Assembly (NCBI GenBank): GCA_004296815.1
Contig: SCVT01000617.1
Span: 1 to 12,577, forward strand
DNA length: 12,577 nucleotides
Direction of reading: 5' to 3'
Source: Reyranella sp.
GTDB taxonomy: Bacteria > Pseudomonadota > Alphaproteobacteria > Reyranellales > Reyranellaceae
The translations under genes were made by a program, and so were the position numbers. Numbering within the stretch: the first letter of the stretch is position 1; each line of letters begins with the position of its first letter. The notes under the pieces are model-generated. The model was not told where the DNA came from and did no database searches. It saw nothing but the letters and a program-made list of their open reading frames with translations. Below, one piece after another: positions 7,538-12,577 of this stretch.

Positions 7538-8812
7538 CTACTCCGCGGCGACGGTCTGCGGACGGAAGGCGGGGATCGCCGCACGCTGCGCCTTCGCCAT
7601 CGGCTTGGGCCACCATTCGTGCTGCCATTCCTCGAACAGGTCCTTCACCTTCGGCATGACCTTCTCGGCGAACAGCCGCGTGTTGTACTTGGTCGTTTCC
7701 TTGCTCATGTTGCCGTACTGCAGGAGCAGCATCAGGTTGCCGACATTGAGGCTGATGCCGACGTGGCGGATCTGCTCGACCACCTCGTCGGGCGAGCCGA
7801 TCAGCACGTAACCGCCGTCGACGATGTCCTTCATGTTGGTCGCCTTCAGCGCCGCCTTGGTCGCCGGATTGGCGACGTCCGCGGCCTTGCTCACCATGCT
7901 CTGGATGCCGGCGCGCTGCGTCGCCTCGGTCGTGTAGCCCGGCGGCGTGGCGAAGCGCGGATCGATGTGCAGGCAGCGGCCATAGAAGTATTCGGCCGGC
8001 TCGCTGTAGAGGTCGAGCGCCTGCTGGCGGCTCTCGGCGACGCCGACGAACTGCAGGAAGCCCGCGCGGTACGGGTTCCGGTCCTTGCCGAGCTTCTCCA
8101 TCTCCTTCCAGAAACCCTGCATCGTGTGCAGGCCGGCCTTGTAGCCGTAGTAGGAGAGGTAGCAGTAGACGTAGTCCATCTCCGCGCACCACCGCCACGT
8201 CTCGACCGAGCCGCCGCCCGGGATCCAGATCGGCGGATGCGGGTCGTTCTGGATCGGGCGTGGCCAGATGTTGACGTAGCGCTGCTGGTTGTAGCGGCCG
8301 TTGAAGGCGAAGGTCTCCTTCTCGGTCCACGCCTTCTTCACGAGATCATGCGCCTCGAGATAGCGCTCGCGCAGCAGGCTCGGATTCTGGCCGTAGGCGT
8401 AGCAGGTGTCCATCGGCGAGCCGACCGGGAAGCCCGCGATCAGGCGGCCGCCCGAGATGCAGTCGATCATCGCGAACTCTTCGGCGACGCGCGTCGGCGG
8501 ATTGTAGAGCGCGAGGCTGTTGCCCATGACGCAGAGCGCGGTGTCGGTGGTGCGGCGCGCGAGCGACGAGGCGATCAGGTTGGGCGAGGGCATCAGGCCG
8601 TAGCCGTTCGAGTGATGCTCGTTCACGCAGACGGCGTCGTAGCCGAGCTCGGCGGCGTATTCGAGCTCGTCCATGAAGTCGTTGTACATGTGATGCGCGC
8701 GGCGCGGGTCGAACAGCGAGGAATGGATGTCGACCCACACGCTGGGGTGCTTCTTGTTGAAGTCGGCGGGAAGCTCCGTGTACGGCATGAGGTGGAACCA
8801 CATGAGCTTCAT
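7538..8812 (-). CDS. LLM-class flavin-dependent oxidoreductase (luciferase-like monooxygenase family)
   Basis: Cytoplasmic TIM-barrel oxidoreductase of 424 residues in the bacterial-luciferase-like family, which uses reduced FMN or F420. Visible family features are MKLMWFHLMPYTELP at the first strand, then YAAELGYDAVCVNEHHSNGYG (about 52-72, the classic EHH motif), then NPPTRVAEEFAMIDCISGGRLIAG (104-127) and PHPPIWIPGGGS (about 192-203). ATG at 8812 has GGGAG 8 nt upstream and matches the family start; the in-frame ATG at 8848 adds 12 unlikely residues. It is first in the minus-strand operon, ahead of the alpha/beta hydrolase. A TetR-type palindrome lies 46 bp upstream of its start. The length, longer than the usual 330-370 residues, and the EHH motif suggest the FMN monooxygenase branch, but the substrate is unknown. 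Confidence 0.92.
   Translation of the reverse strand: MKLMWFHLMPYTELPADFNKKHPSVWVDIHSSLFDPRRAHHMYNDFMDELEYAAELGYDAVCVNEHHSNGYGLMPSPNLIASSLARRTTDTALCVMGNSLALYNPPTRVAEEFAMIDCISGGRLIAGFPVGSPMDTCYAYGQNPSLLRERYLEAHDLVKKAWTEKETFAFNGRYNQQRYVNIWPRPIQNDPHPPIWIPGGGSVETWRWCAEMDYVYCYLSYYGYKAGLHTMQGFWKEMEKLGKDRNPYRAGFLQFVGVAESRQQALDLYSEPAEYFYGRCLHIDPRFATPPGYTTEATQRAGIQSMVSKAADVANPATKAALKATNMKDIVDGGYVLIGSPDEVVEQIRHVGISLNVGNLMLLLQYGNMSKETTKYNTRLFAEKVMPKVKDLFEEWQHEWWPKPMAKAQRAAIPAFRPQTVAAE
7541..7544 (-). promoter_or_regulatory. Shine-Dalgarno supporting a TTG start
   Basis: GGAG on the minus strand, 7 nt upstream of the TTG at 7533, lies inside the last codons of the LLM oxidoreductase gene. It decides the start of the alpha/beta hydrolase and indicates translational coupling. 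Confidence 0.65.
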
Positions 8813-8857
8813 GGCGTGTTCTCCCTGAACTCGGGCCGTCCGTGGCAATCAGATTTT

Positions 8858-8875
8858 GGTAAACGACCGTTTACC
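8858..8875. promoter_or_regulatory. TetR-type palindromic operator in the divergent LLM/ccr region
   Basis: GGTAAACG (8858-8865) and CGTTTACC (8868-8875) are exact reverse complements with a 2-nt centre. The core TAAACGACCGTTTA has the form of TetR-family operators. It is 46 bp upstream of the LLM start and 163 bp upstream of ccr. In Methylobacterium extorquens the TetR-family activator CcrR is known to bind a palindrome upstream of ccr, so a role in ccr control is conceivable. No regulator gene is within the window. Confidence 0.65.
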
Positions 8876-8985
8876 TCCGAAGCCTGCCCCTCGGCCAACC
8901 TGTGTGCAATGTGGGATTTCCGCAGGACGGGGGTAATTTTATTGTTTTTCCCCTGCGTCAATCTTTCTGATTAGTATTTTGTGCG

Positions 8986-9014
8986 TTGCAATCTCGCGCA
9001 CGCAACAATAGCTT
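8986..9014 (+). promoter_or_regulatory. Possible ccr promoter with overlapping imperfect inverted repeat
   Basis: TTGCAA (8986-8991) is followed after 17 nt by TAGCTT (9009-9014), giving a start near 9021, just before the AGGAGG at 9026-9031. GTTGC (8985-8989) and GCAAC (9002-9006) form an inverted repeat across the -35 region. The sequence upstream (8930-8980) is unusually AT-rich. The -10 match is poor, so the exact promoter is uncertain. Confidence 0.3.
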
Positions 9015-9038
9015 CGCTGCATTGCAGGAGGCCTAGCC

Positions 9039-10327
<1,289 letters not shown>

Positions 10328-10328
<1 letters not shown>

Positions 10329-11962
10329 TGATCCTCGACAATTTGCTCGGCCTCGCTGCCGAGGCCGAGAGCGCGGCCGATCGCCATGAGACGGCCGCCC
10401 GCGAGGCCGTGCGCAAGCTCGTGGCGCCGCAGGGCAAAGTCGATCCGAAGCTGCTGGAGCGCGAGCAGTTCGCCGCCCATGGCTATGCGTGGATCGCGAC
10501 CTACGTGGCGGCGCTGCGCCAGATGCGGCGCTGGGCCGAGGCCGGTCATGACGGCGAGCTGGAGAAGCTGATCCTGCAGTCGGCGTTCGGCGAATATCTC
10601 GCGCAGCTCAAAGGCGGCATCGCGATCAGCCAGGTCGAGATCGTGCGGCCGGGCGATCTCGGCCTCGACGGCTCGACTTTGGAAACGCCGGCTGTTGCGA
10701 AGCTGATCGCGGCCAACACGGCCGCTGTGCGCGGCCGCATCGCCGAGTTGATCGCCGATGGACTCGACACCGGCGGCTTCGGCGCGCTGGGCCTCGACGA
10801 CGAGGCACTCGAAGAAGTGCGCCGCCAGTTCCGCCGCTTCGTCGACAGCGAGGTGGCGCCGCATGCCCACGGCTGGCACCTGCGCGACGAGCTGATCCCG
10901 CTGCCCGTCGTCGAGAAGATGGCCGAGCTCGGCGTGTTCGGCCTCACCGTGCCCGAGGAGTGGGGCGGGCTCGGCATGGGCAAGCTCGCCATGTGCGTCG
11001 TCACCGAGGAGCTGTCACGCGGCTATATCGGCGTCGGCTCGTTGGGCACGCGTTCGGAGATCGCGGCCGAGCTGATCCGCTCCGGCGGCACCGAGGCGCA
11101 GAAGAAGAAGTATCTCGGCCGCATCGCCTCGGGCGAGCTGCTGCCTACCGCGGTGTTCACCGAACCCAACACCGGCTCCGACCTCGCCTCCTTGCGCACG
11201 CGCGCCGTGCTCGAAGGCGACACCTACAGGATCAACGGCAACAAGACCTGGATCACGCACGCGGCCCGCGCCGATATCATGACGCTTCTTGCGCGCAGCG
11301 ACGCCTCGAAGCCCGGCTATCAGGGCCTCTCGATGTTCCTCGCCGAGAAGCCACGCGGCACCGACGCCGAGCCGTTCCCGGCGGAGGGCATGAGCGGCGG
11401 CGAGATCAAGGTGCTCGGCTATCGCGGCATGAAGGAATACGAGATCGGCTTCGACGGTTTCGAGGTGCCGGCCGCCAATCTCCTCGGCGAGAAGGAAGGG
11501 CAGGGCTTCAAGCAACTCATGGCGACCTTCGAGAGCGCGCGCATCCAGACGGCCGCGCGCGCCGTGGGCGTCGCACAGAACGCGCTGGAGCTCGGGCTGC
11601 GCTACGCCAAGGATCGCATCCAGTTCGCCAAGCCGCTTTATGCCTTCCCGCGTGTCGCGGGGAAGGTCGCGTGGATGGCGGTCGAGACCATGATCGCGCG
11701 CCAGCTCACCTACTTCGCCGCGCGCGAGAAGGATCAGGACCGGCGCTGCGATATCGAGGCCGGCATGGCGAAGCTGCTGGCCGCGCGCGTGGCGTGGAGC
11801 AACGCGGACAATGCGCTGCAGATCCACGGCGGCAACGGCTACGCGATGGAGTATCCCGTGAGCCGCGTGCTATGCGATGCGCGTATCCTCAACATCTTCG
11901 AGGGTGCCGCCGAGATCCAGGCGCAGGTCGTCTGCCGCGGCCTGATCGAGGGTCGCAACTAG
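10328..11962 (+). CDS. mcd: (2S)-methylsuccinyl-CoA dehydrogenase
   Basis: FAD-dependent acyl-CoA dehydrogenase that oxidises (2S)-methylsuccinyl-CoA to mesaconyl-C1-CoA, downstream of Ccr in the ethylmalonyl-CoA pathway. At 544 residues it is about 150 residues longer than ordinary acyl-CoA dehydrogenases; this N-terminal helical extension (1 to about 150) is the feature of the Mcd subfamily. The standard core follows: an N-terminal helical domain from about 154, the beta domain with TAVFTEPNTGSDLASL (274-289) and INGNKTWIT, and a C-terminal helical domain with the base Glu525 in IFEGAAEIQ and the QIHGGNGYAMEYP motif. It starts on the A of the ccr stop (TGATG). Its position directly after ccr strongly supports Mcd over another acyl-CoA dehydrogenase. 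Upstream in-frame ATG codons lie inside ccr and are rejected. Confidence 0.93.
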
Positions 11963-11967
11963 CTTTC

Positions 11968-11975
11968 GGGAGAGG
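11968..11975 (+). promoter_or_regulatory. Shine-Dalgarno supporting a TTG start
   Basis: GGGAGAGG lies just upstream of TTG at 11979 (GGGAG ends 6 nt before it) and decides the start of the small secreted protein gene. It falls in the 16-nt gap after mcd. Confidence 0.6.
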
Positions 11976-11978
11976 TCA

Positions 11979-12410
11979 TTGAAGTCGTTCGTTGCCGCCG
12001 GCGTCCTTGCCGCCGTTCTCGGAGCCGCCCCGGCGTTCGGCCAGCAGATGGTCCAGAGCGTCTGCCAGCAGAATTTTGCCGTCGAAGGCACGCCCCGCGT
12101 GACGGCGATGAACTTCCGCACCTGGCGCGACTTCCCGAACCTGGCACAGCCCACGGCGCTGAAGAACTTGCGCGCTGCGATGCTGGCGGAAGGCTTCAGC
12201 AACATCGGTCTCGATGCCGAGGCCGGCGCGCTGACGACGGTGCAGGAGACGAGCGGCTCGGGGCGTCCCCAGACCTTGCGCGTCACGGCGCGCAAGGCCG
12301 GCAACGGCACCAGGGTCGACGCGGTCTTCATGATCCAGGCCGGACAGACGGCGGACTCCAACGTGATCCGCGCGGCTCTGTGCCGTGTCGTGGATGCGGC
12401 CAACCTCTGA
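11979..12410 (+). CDS. Small secreted protein of unknown function
   Basis: A 143-residue protein that I do not recognise. It has a Sec signal peptide, MKSFVAAGVLAAVLGAAPAF, with probable cleavage at AFG before QQMVQ near residue 21-22. The mature part has two cysteines, Cys29 (QSVCQQNFAVEG) and Cys134 (AALCRVVDAANL), near opposite ends, which could form a disulfide in the periplasm. The middle, RTWRDFPNLAQPTALKNLRAA followed by EGFSNIGLDAEAGALTTVQE and LRVTARKAGNGTRVDAVFMI, looks like a small alpha/beta domain with a helix packed on a sheet. The start is TTG at 11979, supported by the ribosome site and the signal peptide. It follows mcd by 16 nt and probably shares its transcript, but a functional link to the pathway is not shown. 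Confidence 0.78.
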   Translation: MKSFVAAGVLAAVLGAAPAFGQQMVQSVCQQNFAVEGTPRVTAMNFRTWRDFPNLAQPTALKNLRAAMLAEGFSNIGLDAEAGALTTVQETSGSGRPQTLRVTARKAGNGTRVDAVFMIQAGQTADSNVIRAALCRVVDAANL

Positions 12411-12423
12411 CGTGCATGCACTG

Positions 12424-12438
12424 CCTGCAATTTGCAGG
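12424..12438. repeat. Perfect inverted repeat, possible operator
   Basis: CCTGCAA (12424-12430) and TTGCAGG (12432-12438) are exact reverse complements around one base. It overlaps the -35 box of the promoter below. A separate 10-bp palindrome, GTGCATGCAC, lies just upstream at 12412-12421, and GCAGGTTCA/GCAGGTTCT is a 9-bp tandem repeat at 12434-12451. Confidence 0.55.
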
Positions 12439-12459
12439 TTCAGCAGGTTCTGGTATGAT
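12432..12459 (+). promoter_or_regulatory. Sigma70-like promoter directly upstream of a terminator
   Basis: TTGCAG (12432-12437) is followed after 16 nt by TATGAT (12454-12459), the best -35/-10 pair in the window. Transcription would begin near 12466, only a few bases before the terminator hairpin. No gene is visible in the remaining 110 nt, so it may make a very short RNA or serve a gene beyond the edge. Confidence 0.45.
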
Positions 12460-12468
12460 CTCTCTATA

Positions 12469-12500
12469 GGCTGGCGCCGCTCGCGCCGGCCTTTTTGTTT
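12469..12500 (+). terminator. Strong intrinsic terminator
   Basis: GGCTGGCGC (12469-12477) pairs with GCGCCGGCC (12483-12491), a 9-bp stem with one T-G wobble and a 5-nt loop, followed by TTTTTGTTT (12492-12500). It is 58 nt after the small secreted protein stop and should end the ccr-mcd operon. Confidence 0.9.
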
Positions 12501-12504
12501 GGAC

Positions 12505-12570
12505 CTTGGCTGACGCCAAGCATGGGCACGACCCGTCCGCGCACGCCGCGGGTACGACACTGAGCAGTGT
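12505..12570. repeat. Two further stem-loops past the terminator
   Basis: CTTGGC (12505-12510) pairs with GCCAAG (12515-12520) around a TGAC loop, and ACACTG (12557-12562) pairs with CAGTGT (12565-12570) around AG. ACCCG (12531-12535) may pair with CGGGT (12549-12553). They could be the start of a structured leader or a regulatory region for a gene beyond the window. I see no gene here. Confidence 0.4.
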
Positions 12571-12577
12571 GTGGGTG

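Noticed and set aside
7457..8974. 505-codon plus-strand frame opposite the LLM gene
   Set aside because: Low-complexity antisense frame with no recognisable domain; the LLM protein on the minus strand is well supported.

Overview
The window is high-GC, densely coded DNA with short intergenic gaps. The best reading is an alphaproteobacterium. The clearest evidence is an adjacent crotonyl-CoA carboxylase/reductase and methylsuccinyl-CoA dehydrogenase pair (ethylmalonyl-CoA pathway), supported by a tricarboxylate-transporter (Bug) receptor, a flavin-dependent LLM oxidoreductase and the general codon usage. The genus cannot be fixed from sequence alone; a soil-type Hyphomicrobiales or Reyranella/Rhodospirillales-like organism is a guess.

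Layout, left to right. (1) 1-1332, minus strand: a dienelactone-hydrolase-family gene followed 13 nt later by a Bug-type periplasmic receptor that runs off the left edge. (2) 1600-2931, plus strand: cysS, complete with its zinc and nucleotide-binding motifs. (3) 3007-4100, minus strand: a two-gene operon of a hotdog thioesterase and a small antibiotic-biosynthesis-monooxygenase (ABM) fold protein. (4) 4210-5996, plus strand: a tightly coupled four-gene operon of an ArsR-family regulator, an SRPBCC/AHSA1 protein, a DUF899 thioredoxin-like protein and a DUF427 protein. A perfect inverted repeat covers the regulator's start codon and lies between these two divergent operons. (5) 6055-8812, minus strand: an LLM flavin oxidoreductase, an alpha/beta hydrolase starting at TTG 4 nt downstream, and a secreted protein of unknown function that probably has its own promoter. 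(6) 9039-12410, plus strand: ccr, mcd (one-base overlap) and a small secreted protein. The LLM and ccr operons diverge from a 226-nt region that carries a TetR-type palindrome. (7) 12411-12577: a non-coding stretch packed with palindromes, a sigma70-like promoter and a strong intrinsic terminator.

How the genes work together: Ccr and Mcd catalyse the reductive carboxylation and the later oxidation steps of the ethylmalonyl-CoA pathway for acetyl-CoA assimilation. The thioesterase, hydrolases, LLM oxidoreductase and solute receptor fit a broad organic-acid and aromatic catabolic lifestyle, but their substrates cannot be read from sequence. I found no CRISPR array, tRNA, rRNA, insertion sequence, phage gene or recognisable defence system. 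The most promising unexplained signals are regulatory: the two operator-like palindromes and the promoter-terminator cluster at the right edge.
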